Notes: generated from the letters alone by a model not told the origin. A stretch of DNA of 64,000 nt from Eretmocerus hayati (GCA_029851415.1 CM056744.1:87142907-87206906); one strand, 5' to 3'; shown: positions 23,220 through 35,172, numbered from the stretch's first letter. Translations and numbers: made by a program.

Positions 23220-23468
23220 CACGTGTGCATCGAAAGTAGTACTAGTACCAACGACGTCGACGACGACGACGGCGATGACGACGAGGAAAACTTCACGATT
23301 CAGAACTATATCGATGAGAATGGCAACTGCTGGAAGGTTGTGAGCAAGCGGGAAGAGAGGAAAGCTAAGATTGGGGAAGAAGAAAGTTTGGTTATGTTCC
23401 AGACTTCTGCATACTTATCCAACGATACATTTGCGAGCTACTTGCTGCTCAGATGCTTGAGCAAAATC
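23220..23468 (+). CDS. Candidate internal exon, acidic protein, unrecognised
   Basis: An 83-codon open stretch is flanked by TGGTTTCAG (acceptor, 23211-23219) and GTATGT (donor from 23469), both in phase 0. The product starts HVCIESSTSTNDV, has an Asp/Glu run built from GAC repeats (DDDDGDDDEE), then NYIDENGNCWKVVSKREE and a hydrophobic end (YLLLRCLSKI). Codon composition is richer in G and C at third positions than neighbouring DNA. It is on the strand opposite the receptor, so it would belong to a nested gene or a captured fragment. I do not recognise the family. No partner exons were found. Confidence 0.35.
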
Positions 23469-26400
23469 GTATGTAACTTTGACTGAATTCGAATCTAGCC
23501 TTGTGGATACATGAGCGATTTTTACGTTAGATTTGAGTTGGTGTTTGGTTTGTTTGTTTGAAACATGCATCTGTGTACGATTGAGACTGATTTTGTTGCA
23601 ATGATGGGAATGGATGCACTGTGGAGTGAGAGTATGTGGAAAATTTTTTTCGTTCGAAGCTGAATCTTTATTGACTCTGACGGAATGATGGGAGTCAGCT
23701 AAGATTTTTTCTCCCAGACGCAGAAATTTTTTCTGACTCCAAGATGGATTCTCCTCACGATACGCTATTTGATCCAATTAAATGCTGATTGAAGCTTTTC
23801 TGAATCAAATGACAGCTCGATTGAGGCAGACAGACTGAAGCAGTTGTATGGTTAAATTATTATTTTTAGGAAAGTATATGCCTTGAAATGATTGGGCATA
23901 AGGGCAGATTTTGATGTCCAAAACATGAAGTGGGAAAAGAACTAGCTGGGTTGAATACGGAAAATGTTCAGATTCGAAGGCTATACGGAGCTGGCGATCT
24001 CGAAATGATCCAAATTTCGCAGAAAGTGATTTCACATTTCAAGGCGTAGAATGCAAGGGCTGGGCTCAATATTATTCTCCACTCAAAGTTTGTAGCGAAA
24101 CCAAGAGAATAATCTCCCGTATTCCGCGCTAGCGTGCTTTTTGCTAGTTCTGCAAGTTTTCGAGGCAGTGCTGAAACATGCGTTTTTAAAGCTTTTGAAA
24201 AACTCCAGCGAGTGTCCTTAAAATAAAAATAGAATTTCTTGTAATTAAATGAGTCCTTTCAGCCATGGATTGGATCTGGAAACTCCCGTGTTATTAATTT
24301 GCCAGAGGTTAAACAAATTCATTGTCGAAATCTCATCATGAAAAGATCGTGAGACAATGCTCTGGGTGAATTAGTTTTATATTCCATCGTCTGCTCATAC
24401 ATTGAATGAAAATTACAGTAAAATAATGCTACTAGGACAGAACGCTAGTCAGACGTAATGATGCTATAACGTTAATCCCAACCATTGAAACTAGATACTT
24501 TTACAATAAACATCTGTAATGGCAGTTGGATGACTGCAAAAATATGCAGTGATTTCAACTTAATACCCCGGCAAAATTCATGTTAAAATTGTGCTAAAAC
24601 TTGGTACCTAGACTGACTCTTAGAAATTATTAGAATAATTATGCTTCATGTTGCAGGCGCGAGAATATGAGACCACATTATGAGAATGGGCTTGGCTCTC
24701 TACAGTATTACTGCTCTATTGAGGAGAGGAAGGAAGGAGACGACGGAGCGTGAAGTAGATGGTAATTGAGGATATGGCAGTGTGCAATTGAGTGCTTTCA
24801 TGCTTGCTAATTTGGAGCAAACTGAATTCAATCTAAATGATTGCATTCTCACTGCAAAAGTTTCTATCATCATACTGTCTCTATACTTTGATAGTTACAA
24901 TCCTTTACCGACTCTCTACTTTTGTCAATAATTTCCTCATAGAAAAAATTAGTCGTTTCACATTGGGAAAGAATTTCCCAAACAATCGTCAATGGATGAA
25001 TTGGACTTCAAAAATCGGATAACATTGGAATTCCAACCCGTTCACTTTGGACCACAATTTCCAGCTTTAAAACCCCTTCTGATACGAAGAAAGTCGATAA
25101 CTAGTTGAAAAATAAAGGAAAATGGTAGAATCACAATTTTGAAAATTTTCCTTCCCTTCCATTTTTCTACAAAGTGGAAGTATAATAGAGACTTCTTCGA
25201 GTATTGAAATACATTCCTGGCGTCGTCACAGTTTCTCGAGAAGTATCCCAGATTCTCATGATGTATCCCAATGAATTCATCACAAATACCGGTTTTTGGG
25301 TATGTCCGCGTATAAAAAGACTTTTAGTGAGCGGGTTAATATTCCTGACACTATTTTTGTATACGACATGTCTCTTCAGGGCTGCCTCGTAGAATCGACT
25401 GAATGGTAAATCTCTACATCCCACGTAATAGAAACCTTCAAAGATATCAATTTTTGGACAATTGAAATGAATATACTCTGTTTTGATTTGTTGCTACCCA
25501 TTTCCGTATTGGCTCAACACACGTCGACAAATTTTCAAATGTCGTGGAATTCATTGTGGAATGGTATTACCTTGATCTGAGCTACGGTATACCGAGTGAA
25601 GTTACCGAATTTGCTCTTCTGAACGGTAGAAACTAACTTCATCTTCGAATGTATCATATTCCCGCTCTGTTGATAATCCCAGTCAATAAAGGATCATTCC
25701 CTCACAAATGTTGACCTTTCCATCAAATTTAGAGCCATTAAAATGACACAGCATCACTTTTTGTCATATCAATATCCCCATTGCGGTACGAATACGAGTA
25801 TTTTACGATTTGAAATAAAGAATGAGCCATCAAACAAAGCCATCTATTATATCACTTCGTAAAGTCACTCAGTTTTCCTGAGAGATGATATGCATGGAAA
25901 CGCTCGGTATACATTGCGATTGAATTCGCTCTCCTCCGCAATTTCCTCTTATTCTGTCTCTCTCTCCCTCTACCAATGCCACACCATTTCTCTTTCAACG
26001 AATGCACTACCATGGATATACACGCACACTTTATTCTCTTTCTTCCAACATGAAAGCTCGCGTCGGCATACGGAAGCTGTGCAGTTATCTAGCGTAGCTG
26101 TATATATATACGGTTATGCCATACGCGCTTCGAAATCGAAAAAGAGCCGGTCAGAGCGTTTGCTTGCAACTGGGCAATTATTGGATTATAGAAGAGTGAG
26201 ACAGAGAAAGCGTTCGGGTATAAGTGCTAGCAAGCAATCAAACGCAGAGTATCAGGAATTCATTAATAGCGATTGGAGTGGTTCAATTTGAACTAATGCG
26301 CTTTGATTTCTATGACTGGTCAAAAGAGACTGTTTGCTTTTCATCTTTTTTCGATCTACCAGGGCGTGAAAAGATTCTACTAAAGCGCGATTGGATCCTT

Positions 26401-26759
26401 TTAAGATTTATCCGATGAGGATTTGTATGATTGGCGCGGTGGAGTGATTCTGTGTGCTTTGGCTTCAGATTTTTAAAGATATTGGTTCTTTACAGATGAT
26501 GTGAGATTTCAATTCAATAGGCTTATCTGATCAAAAATGATTAAGATCTTCTTTCGTTTGATATCAATAGATGCTACTGGAGGAAAGATTAACGGCTAAG
26601 TGCGAATGGGTAGCTTGATTAAATCAAACATGGCTTCTTATGGGCAAAGAGCATGGATGTAGAGATAAGTTATAATTGTTGAGGCAGATCATCCCAAAAT
26701 ATTATACCAACATTCATATGCATATCGATAAATTACCCTAGTCCGAAGTGATAGTTTTG
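23469..26759 (-). other. Unassigned intronic DNA
   Basis: 3.3 kb without a recognised gene. Short ORFs at 24837-25022 (hydrophobic start), 25167-25424 and 25890-26291 lack supporting features. 25940-26110 is pyrimidine-rich, then contains a TATATATATA run at 26101-26110. Nothing else is supported. Confidence 0.4.
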
Positions 26760-27650
26760 TACTCGAATCCTAGCGTGTGATTAAGTACCCAAGCTAATAC
26801 TCCTGACCATTTACTTCAGCCAAGGCTCGTGATCGAAGGCTTTGGCGAGTATTCGTGATCGAGTACTCAAGCCGAACTTCGTAACCAAGTACTTGAGTGA
26901 GTAGTGATAACTCCGGCTCGAGCCATAGCTCGTGATCAAGTATACCAGGAGCTAAGACTAGGCATTGAATACTCAAACTGATAGTGAAGATCCTGCACTC
27001 TAGCAAAGACCTTTGAAACGAGTATTAGAGCCTATCGTGATAACTTTATAGCCCCATAGGCATGGTCAGGCCCTTGCAGGCCTCTGCTAGGTAAAAACTA
27101 GGTTTGATTCCTCAGTTGTGACTATCATCTCGAGTACTCAATTTAGCTCAGGTACTTCATCCCAAGTCTTGGCTCGAGCACTTGATCACGACTGATGGCT
27201 TGAATATTTGATCACGAACACGGAATCGTGATTACTTGGTCATGAGCCCTGGCTCGAGTACTCGGTCACTGTTATAAGCTCGAGTACTTGGTCTTGAATC
27301 ATGTCTTGACTGATTAGGTATGACCAGTAACTTAACGACTCAATCACCAGTCTGAGATCGAGTATTTGGCTCCGATCAGTAGCTCGATTACTCAATCACG
27401 AGTACTCGATCACGTATCTTGGTTTGAGTCCTTAATCATGGCTATGAGCTAAACTACTCACAATCATTACCGAGTTTTGGTTTGAGTAGTCGGTCCCGCC
27501 TAATGGATTGAGTACTCAACCACGAGTATTCAATTGCGATTACTCAATCGCGAATTTTGCTCGATGTTCGGTCACAATAATGAGCTCGAATACTTGGTCT
27601 TGAATCTTGGATTGACTGCTTGGACACAACTTGTCACTCTAGTAGTCACA
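26760..27650. repeat. Degenerate satellite of about 27 bp with an orientation switch
   Basis: About 30 imperfect copies of a unit resembling GGCTCGAGTACTTGGTCACG plus a variable spacer. From about 27120 onward the units read in the plus orientation (for example GGCTCGAGTACTCGGTCAC near 27252). From 26760 to about 27020 they read as the reverse complement (GTGATCGAGTACTCAAGCC near 26856). The unit has internal palindromes (CTCGAG, GAGTACTC), so some copies look similar on both strands. ORFs through this block are by-products. Confidence 0.75.
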
Positions 27651-30215
27651 AGAGGCAACCACAACATACAGTTACTACGCATGACCAACATTTTTTCTTT
27701 GTTTAATACCAACCAGAATATGAAGAATTCAGGATATTATTGTCTCATGGCCTCCCTGAAGAGAATGGTTGCAATATAAAATACCTTTATTTCCATAATT
27801 TTCGCCTATTTTGACAACCTCGCTATCATCTCTCGATCTCACTTCGTAGACTGACCTGCGGCTGGTCTTGGTCACTTGTCATACAATGAAAAATGAGATT
27901 TCTAATTCCTCTGTAGCACACCGTGCAACTGAATTCAGTCGATCAACCTCCGGATAGTGAGCAACACCTGTTCATACGCAAGCAATTATTTAGCAGTTTA
28001 GTCAAAGAATGAATACTGATGCAGAGAACGCTGTTGACAAAGTGCCTTAGTGGGGCACAAACATAGATTATTGATAACGGAGTCAATGGATCAATTTGCC
28101 TCGGAGGCCATTTGACTCCATGTTAATTGATCAAAGAGGGAAAAAATCAGGATCCCGATCTAATCTAATACACATCGAACAATTCGTCACGCTGTAGATG
28201 CAAAAGAAGGACCAATATGTTGTGGAAAAGTTGTTGGTAATTTTAGTGGAATCAGTATCCTCATTCCAATACTAATGAAATAGACGACCCACTATCGTGG
28301 AAACCAGAGAAGAGCCGGACCTCGGTCTAACCACTGTAGCAGTTCCGTTTGTGGTCAGATACAGATGAGTGGTGGAACAAAACAATAAAGTGGAAGCGTA
28401 TTGACTTGGGAATCAAAGTATACAGAGTCACCAGCCCTGAAACATTAAACAACCCGTTACAGAAAGCGTTAGTAATTAACTTCTTGTGTTGGAGTAAAAA
28501 GTTAGATGGCAGTTCTTGAAGATAAACTTTGTTGAAACGTATTCAAAAACTTTGCCAATGGCTGACATTATTCACAAAGAGAAACACTGCGCAAGTGTAA
28601 TCACTCGACGTATTGTATTTTAGCACCATTCCTCTTGCTCTCTTAGAAATACTTGAAGCAGCAGGAGAGTTTATAGAGTGTCTTGAGAGAGGAACTTGTA
28701 TCGATCGAGCATGTACGAAAGACTGGCTTAATTATTTGAAATATTTATTCGGCGTTCAATATGCAGATTTTGATCCATGGAATTTTGTATAGTATCCCGA
28801 CCCTTTTAATCTCATAAATATATCATCCATCTACCGGCTGCCTGATTGATAAATTTCCTTCCGGTATAGGTCATTGATGATGCAACATCAAGTGATCATC
28901 GGGCACTGACGTAAGATAACTCTACCAACGATTATTATCAATAGCCTTGTATAAGCGTACACTATCTTCATAATGCAGAGTTTGAGACATACAAAATTTC
29001 ATCTTTTAACTCTTAAAATGCTATTTGAATCTTTCATATAAATCATTCTAAACTAGTTTTGATCATCAGTTATGTAGGGCCCAGGAAATGTTGATCGTGG
29101 AATTTTACTCCAAGGTGTGCCAAAAAATTGTGATGTGTTCACCCAGGCACACCTTTCTGCTTGTGCAAGGACTTTTTACATCATTTTCCAAGCGCAAAAA
29201 TCTTTAACTGAACCTATTCTTTTTTCTGCGCTGATGAATTGTTTGATATCATGTAGGTTGAAAAAGATTTTCCGCATATCAAATTGGCTTGACAGAGTGG
29301 ATTTGTATGAGCAAGTCATCGAAATTCTAGGATATGAGCCAATCTCACTCTACTGGCTGGGGGAGGACTAGGTGTCCGGGTCACTAATCTTATCCAAATT
29401 TCTTCGACAGTTTTGTATCACCCATTATATGAAGAATCCAGAGTAATTCTGTCCTTTGGGCTTTCTGTTCAGAGCTACAGCCAAAAACATCAACATTGGT
29501 ATTATATCTATGGGTCATTCTAGACCGAGGTGAACATTTTGAAAATCGACGAAATTTAGAAGTGCCCCAAACATTTTTCCCCGTTAGTACTACTAGATTA
29601 TAGTTCAAAAGAATTGTTTTTGAATTTTTTTGGGACCCTTGGCGGGTCCTACGAATTTTCAAAGTCCCATTTTGAGCAGTTTTTCGCCTATTTTTCGCAC
29701 TCTGGGAAAATCCGTATCTCGAACCCAAATGCGTCTTCTTCATTCCATCTGGGCGCAATTTTTGTTTGTTATGACGCACACTTCCAAGAAAAAAATTGAC
29801 CGCTCCAAAAACTTGATATCTGGTAGGTCCCACGGTTCCATCAAAAAAGGCCCAAAAATACGACTTTGCACCACCTTTGGAGGCGTATAGGTCAAATGGA
29901 AGCCTCGTAACGAAGTTTTGCAAGTGAAAAAACCTGAAGGTCTTGAGAAAACCTTCGATTCGAACGTGTCATTATCTTATTTTACGTACGATCTACAGCC
30001 GATTTGAGTTGGTCATTTTTGTAAAAACGTGAAACTTCAAGGCAATTTAAAAAAATCGTTGTTTTTTCATCGACCCCAAACCTATAAGAAAATGTTCTTT
30101 CAGATGTCTATTTGGAGGCCCAACCATAATTTGGTTGTTCCTTTCACATCCCGATTTTCTACGAGCTGTTAGAAACAGTCGAAAATACCGAAAATCGTGT
30201 CGAATTCGGGCCTTC
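27651..30215 (-). other. Unassigned intronic DNA with a long minus-strand ORF
   Basis: 2.6 kb without a recognised gene. The longest ORF in the window (29390-29923, minus, 177 codons) lies here. It is Lys/Arg/Ser/Thr-rich, has no recognisable domain, and overlaps two plus-strand ORFs of similar quality, so I regard it as fortuitous. The block GAGCTACAGCCAA-AACAT (29471-29491) recurs within the 52.5-kb hairpin, suggesting part of this segment is old repeat DNA. A weak hairpin (GGAGTCAATGG / CCATTTGACTCC) is at 28079-28122. Confidence 0.4.
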
Positions 30216-30426
30216 TCATGACGCTTTGTGGACTGAGTCTTCCCTTGCTCTCGATTCGTGGACTCTAATTATTCAGCACTCGGCATAAAATATTGTGAGA
30301 GTGAGATCTAAAGCTGAAGAACGGCCTCTCGTGCGATGTTTTACGATGGAACAGTCCAAAACTAGAGTGAATTGAGTAAATACAAGATAAATCGAGAAAA
30401 TCGATTGTGACGCATCTCTCACTTAA
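30216..30426 (+). repeat. Repeat X, copy 1
   Basis: A 211-bp block beginning ATGACGCTTTGTGGAC and ending GCATCTCTCAC plus TTAA. A second copy lies in inverted orientation at 35173-35383. The two copies agree over the whole length with scattered differences. Both end at the same TTAA, which is also the boundary of a different inverted-repeat element in each place. Confidence 0.75.
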
Positions 30427-30876
30427 GGCCAGTCCGTAGTCCCCGCAGAACCGCAACCAGACACGCACCGTAGTACATGCAGGTTTTACAACAATATCTA
30501 ATTTTTAAATAACTGCAAACACTTTTCGGATCAAATCGTCGAGTCAGCGCGCTTCCCAATGAAATTTCCAATCATTCTGCGATATATTGTGCAGGATTTG
30601 GAAATCTGCAATCTTGAGCTGCGCTGCCTCATCATGGGAACCATGATGTCATGCACGACTGCCATTTTCCAAATCTCGCAAAATATATCACGAGTTTTGA
30701 GACACAACAAAGCTCGAACAGTTGGAAATTCTATTGGGAAGCGCGCTGACTCAATTATTTGGTCCGGAAAGTGTTTGCAACTATTTAAAAATTGAATATT
30801 GTTTGAACTACGCTATGCAAATCACCGTGGCACCATCTATCGAGTAGTGGGCAAGTGTAAGCACTACGGACTGGCC
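30427..30876. mobile_element. TTAA-flanked inverted-repeat element (piggyBac-type MITE)
   Basis: The ends are GGCCAGTCCGTAGT and ACTACGGACTGGCC, perfect 14-bp inverted repeats, flanked on both sides by TTAA (30423-30426 and 30877-30880). The interior is a second, longer palindrome: CTAATTTTTAAATA...CAGCGCGCTTCCCAAT on the left against ATTGGGAAGCGCGCTG...TATTTAAAAATTG on the right. TTAA duplication is the established signature of piggyBac-type transposition. No transposase is present. The short ORF at 30559-30795 is a by-product of the fold. Confidence 0.8.
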
Positions 30877-30918
30877 TTAAGGGGATGGCGGATACCGGCC
30901 GAAATTCGTCTGCTAAAT

Positions 30919-31251
30919 TACCCCAAAATTGTATTTAAAGAACTACGGCTCTAAAATCCGATCGATTGAATCGATCCCAAATTTTCCACAGAGTTAGAAG
31001 ATTCTCGTGAGAATGGTGGAAAGTCAGTGATTTCCTTGGAAAAGATCTGTGTCAGTCAAAAACTGTCTCGAATGTCGAAACTCTTTGAGGTTAGCCTACT
31101 ATTATACTCACAGTGTAGGATTCCTGTGAGCTGGATTACCCCGCGAGGGACTTTCCACCAATCCTACGGGGATCTTCTAACTCTGTGAAAAATTTGGGAT
31201 TGATTCGATAAGTTTTGGAGCCGTAGTTCTATAAATACGAGTTTGGGGTAA
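30919..31251. mobile_element. Palindromic MITE with TACCCCAAA termini
   Basis: Terminal repeats TACCCCAAA and TTTGGGGTA continue inward through AACTACGGCTC / GAGCCGTAGTT, ATCGATCCCAAATTTT / AAATTTGGGATTGAT and AGAGTTAGAAGAT / ATCTTCTAACTCT. The arms are about 130 bp, with a central unpaired region of about 70 bp. No coding capacity. The immediate neighbours of the ends are T on the left and A on the right, so a TA-type duplication is possible. Confidence 0.8.
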
Positions 31252-31291
31252 TGCGAGTAAGATTCTGTATCGCAAAGTTGAGAACTACATT

Positions 31292-31623
31292 TTATAAGTT
31301 GGCAGCATTGACGTGGTCTCTTGTTTTGATGTCGGCTGCTAGCAGACGTTCGCGAAGCGCGTCGTGCTGTTGTGTGCTGTTGCTCGCATGCTTGCTTTTT
31401 TCGGTATACCACAAATCCTCGTAGTCGGCGTTTTGCGAGGAAATCGTGGCTTCCTGGTGGAGATGAGAGTGTCCGGGTCGTGTTACAGTGTAACAGCTAT
31501 GAGTGTTTTGTGCTGTGCTGAGTGTGCTACTGCACAATCGCAAATGCTCGCATCCTGCGGGTGGGATAGGATGCACCTGGGCTACTACCGTGGCTACCTC
31601 CTTTGACACGGCTTTGTTATTCT
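31292..31623 (-). CDS. Candidate terminal coding exon, unrecognised
   Basis: Minus-strand open stretch of about 110 codons preceded by a good acceptor (TTTTTGTTATTTCAG, 31638-31624) and closed by TAA at 31294-31292. It is clearly richer in GC than its surroundings. The product contains VATVVAQVHPIPPAGCEH, then HSCYTVTRPGHSHLHQEA, then YEDLWYTEKSKHASNSTQQ and ends DHVNAANL. It has no transmembrane segment and no domain I recognise. It shares the receptor's strand, so it could be an alternative 5' or terminal exon of that gene or part of a nested gene. No polyadenylation signal lies close downstream. Confidence 0.3.
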
Positions 31624-32439
31624 CTGAAATAACAAAAATTTGGTCCTAGACCATAAAAAAATTGTCATGACGGAGGAGTGCGATATCTTTTGGAAGCTAG
31701 GGAGACCAAGAGAAAGCTGCTGTTTGTGTATTTGTAGCGTGAGTGATGGTTTATTACATCATGTTTTTCCCATCTTAGTGCATGCATTTGCGGTTGCCAG
31801 TTCTTAGATATCCCCCCAAATATTCATTGAGAGAAGTTTTGGAGGAGTTTTTGGATTCAAAATGATGTGATAAATATGGAATATTGTATGCAAGTGGAAT
31901 GAAGTAAAATAGTTGTCTAGAAATTATTTTAGTTGACTTGCTGAATATCGTGGTTCAGAATCCGCAAGTAGCATCAACCTCGAACATTGCCTCTGACTTT
32001 GTTATCGGTCTCTAGTTGTTCAATCATCACCCCTGAGTCACCTAGAACTCTTAGAGAACTCCATTTCCCATTTTCACAGCTCCCAAGATGCATGATTAGC
32101 ATGTACTCATGGCGAGGAATCATCGAGTTGGATTTTTAATTGTGATCAGCAGTTCCTTAGACTTTCAGAAATAAGCTGAATTATCTTTTATATTGTAATG
32201 ATATCATGGATAGGAAACTATTCTGCTTGCTTTCTTATAACCAGACAAATGCAGCGACATGTTATATATTGTTGAAAAAGACCATGGGTCAATTGAATAT
32301 CTGTCACCTCAATTTCCCAGATTCTTGATGACGCAAGACTATACTTATTGTTAGTTTCAATTCCAAATTCTTGAGCCAGACAAGATAATTCAAGTTCATG
32401 AGACAAAAACTAACAGCCCTCTAGAAGCTGTTCTATAGA
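31624..32439 (-). other. Unassigned intronic DNA
   Basis: No gene, repeat or regulatory element could be supported apart from the acceptor sequence at the left edge, described with the candidate exon. Confidence 0.4.
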
Positions 32440-32999
32440 ATAATTGGTTTCCTCTCAATAATTGTTTATGTGAGTACTTGGTGTACAAACTCGGATATCT
32501 TTTCATGCATGTAAATTTGAATGCTTTTCAATGAATGTACGTGTTATCAAATAAGACAACTCAATTCATGTTGATAAACATGAACGCAGATGACTATTTA
32601 CATGGAAGGATCAACCTGCTGTCCAAGGAATAATCTATTTTCTCTTAATAATGATTCATGTGAGTACTTGGTGTGCGTCCTTCGATATCTTTTTATGCAT
32701 GTAAAATTGAATGCTTTTTGATGAATGTCCGTGTTACCAAATAAGACAATTCAATTCATGTTGATAAACATGAATGCAGATGACTATCTATATGGGAGGA
32801 TCAACCTGCTGTCCGAGGAATAATCTATTTCCTCTCAATAATGGCTCATGTGAGTACTTGGTGTGCGAACTTGGATTTTTTTATGCATGTGAATTTGCAT
32901 GCTTTTATGTGTATTTTCCAATGTGTGAATTGCATTGACGCTGATGAATACGAATGGAGATGACTATCTATTTAGGAGGATCAACCTGCTATCCGATGA
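32440..32999 (+). repeat. Tandem repeat of about 190 bp, three copies
   Basis: Units begin near 32440, 32629 and 32819. Each contains CATGTGAGTACTTGGTG (the first copy reads TATG), then TTTTATGCATGTAAA-type sequence, then ATAAACATGAA-GCAGATGACTAT and closes with AGGATCAACCTGCTGTCC. Copies 1 and 2 are close in sequence; copy 3 is diverged and about 8 bp shorter. The closing block is shared with the 100-bp array that follows directly. Confidence 0.85.
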
Positions 33000-33449
33000 A
33001 GCTGTGGATGCATCCTTGTTTCTGGGCATGAATTTTGGAATTGGCGAATGTTGAATCTCTAAAGAGATCTGTTTGGGTGAATCAACCTGCTACCCGATGA
33101 AGCTGTGGAAGCATCCTTGTTTCTGGGCATGGATTTTGGAATTGACGGATGGTACAACTAAGGAGGATCTGTTTGGGAGAATCAACCTGCTTTCCAAGCG
33201 AGCTCTCGATCCATTCATGTTTCTGAACATGAATTTTGGAATTGACGGATGGGGAATCTCCAAAAGGATCTGTTTGGGAGAACCAACCTACTTTCCAAGG
33301 AAACTCTGGATCTATTTTTGTTTCTGAACATGAATTTAGGAATTGACAGACGGTGAATCTCAAGGAGGATCTGTTTGGGTCAATCAACCTGCTTTCCAAG
33401 GAAGCGCTGGATTCACTCTTGTTTCTGAACATAAATTTTGGAACTCATG
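33000..33449 (+). repeat. Tandem repeat of about 100 bp, four and a half copies
   Basis: Units start near 33000, 33100, 33200, 33302 and 33403 (partial). Each has TTGTTTCTGGGCATGAATTT or TTTCTGAACATGAATTTTGG, then GGAATTGACGGATGG, then AGGATCTGTTTGGG and ends ATCAACCTGCTTTCCAAG. The last block is the same as the closing block of the 190-bp units, so the two arrays share a segment. ORFs on both strands here are by-products of the repeat. Confidence 0.85.
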
Positions 33450-33895
33450 GCAATAAAATTTTTTTTGCATCGATGGCAAATTTCAATAGATGGATCTTCT
33501 GCTTTTAATGAGGAATCCTAAATCACTGATTAGGAATCCCATTATCGTTGAAGAATGAGTATACCCTTTTCGTTTACATAAATCCTTGAATTCATCTCGT
33601 TTTGGGGAAAATGCTGTCTTATTTTCAAATCATCCACGTTTGTGAGCGTGGATATATAGGATACAGGGGTATAAATGGTGGATCCATTATGGTTTGACGG
33701 AATCTGGAATATTTTCGAATCGTTCGAGCTAGTATCCTAGTCGTCTACTCGCACGCGAGCAAATCCGAGAGAAAATCAGTGCTGCCAACAACAAAAAACT
33801 ACATTTGAGAAGCTCACTTTACGTGTCGCCATCTACACTTAGAATGAGCTACTAGTATGAGCCCGCCTGATAACCCAAGAGAGTACTACATCCAC
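33450..33895 (-). other. Unassigned intronic DNA between repeats
   Basis: No coding or repeat structure supported. The sequence ends at the TTAA that flanks the next element. Confidence 0.4.
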
Positions 33896-33899
33896 TTAA

Positions 33900-35172
33900 C
33901 TAGCCCGTGCTCACTAGCCCAGCCGGCCGCTTTGGCACTCCGCGCATGCTCCGCACTGCATGCCATCCTTCGCTTATGCGAATGTGATGAACAGCTGATG
34001 CAGTATTGTCAGGTATTATCCAGTATGGACAGAGATGAGAAGGTTCTCTAATCTCCGTTATAGACTACAGACTGTACGAGTTTTTTGGTTGTTGATGACT
34101 ACCACGGAAAAATTGTATGTGCCAGACAGCGTCTCGATCAGAAATTGTGGTACACTCGGGAACAAGGTGAACAACAATAGGATCACGGTCGGTGACCGTT
34201 CGAGATCTGTCGTCTCCCTCGCATTCATATGGGATAACTTATTAGGTGCGGGTGAGACGAGTGAGAGGGGAGATCTCGAAAGGCCGCTGACCGTTATCCC
34301 ATTGCAGTTCACCTTGTTCCCGAGTGTACCTTCCCCGCGGGGTTTGCCCCGAACATCGCGGGGGCCTCGTGGAGCAAATCTATTGTGAAGCATCTGCGGA
34401 GCCCCTGCGAAGTTATATCTGATCACTTTCATAACATTCCTGCGGGGTGTCTCTGAGTTAACCTCACTTCTGTGGGTGTATGATGGAAATTTCAACAAAG
34501 GCATTGAACGTGAACACACTGTATTTCAATATCATTGATGAGCACCACTCACTTTTCACTCAAATCTCAGTCCAGCAAAATTACTTCCTTCATCACACGC
34601 TGCAAAATCATGTGACTATTTCCCCACAAAAGGAGTAAACACAGACTAGATATTAGTAGCTCTTATGAGGCTTCCCCAGGCCTTCAATCAATTTTCAACT
34701 TTACTTGAACATTTAAACAATCACATAATAGTGAAAACATTACAAATATATCCGAAATTGTTTTGAAGGTCTCAACAGAAACTGCACTAACTTTGCGCGA
34801 ATATTGTCCCGATGATACCTCGCGGGGGCCCCGCGGGGAAGGCTTTACACTTCATATGCTTCACAATACATTTGCCCCGCGAGGCCCCCGCAATCTTCGG
34901 GGCGAACCCCGCGGGAAAAGGACCAAAATTTCTGATCGGAGCGCTGGCTGACAGATACAATTCTTTTCGTGGAGATCACTAACAACCAAAAACTCGTACA
35001 GTCTGCAGTCTATAACGGAGATTAGAGAACCTCCTAATACTTGTCTATACTGGACAGTACCTGACAATGCTGCTTCAGCTGTTCATTACATTCGCATGCG
35101 GGAGGATGGCATGCAGTGCGGAGCATACGCGGAATGCCAAACCGGCCGGTTGGGCTAGCGAGTGCGGGCTAG
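33900..35172. mobile_element. Large TTAA-flanked inverted-repeat element, 1.27 kb
   Basis: The termini CTAGCCCG and CGGGCTAG are flanked by TTAA (33896-33899 and 35173-35176). The arms run inward for about 300 bp: CTCCGCACTGCATGCCATCC, AGCTGATGCAGTATTGTCAG, CTCTAATCTCCGTTATAGAC and a GC-rich CCCCGCGGGG-TTTGCCCC block are all matched in inverted order on the right (34860-35172). A 182-bp palindromic MITE interrupts the left arm. The interior (34400-34860) is AT-rich without coding sequence. TTAA duplication suggests piggyBac-type mobilisation. Confidence 0.8.
34149..34330. mobile_element. 182-bp palindromic MITE nested in the left arm
   Basis: The ends GGTACACTCGGGAACAAGGT and its exact complement are at 34311-34330; the arms continue through GTGAAC, GACGGTCGG-like and AGATCT-GTC blocks. 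It is absent from the corresponding place in the right arm of the host element (near 34940), which establishes it as a later insertion. No coding capacity. Confidence 0.85.

Noticed and set aside
26760..27650. Regularly spaced similar blocks, considered as a CRISPR array
   Set aside because: Units are degenerate, vary in length, lack unique spacers of constant size, and the context is clearly eukaryotic.
29390..29923. Longest ORF in the window, 177 codons, minus strand
   Set aside because: No recognisable domain, Lys/Arg/Ser/Thr-rich composition, overlapping ORFs of similar look on the other strand, and repeat-like DNA nearby. A few ORFs of this size are expected in 64 kb.
34058..34519. Minus-strand ORF of 153 codons and plus ORF 34035-34388
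   Set aside because: Both lie within inverted-repeat arms and a nested MITE; the open frames on both strands follow from GC-rich palindromic sequence.
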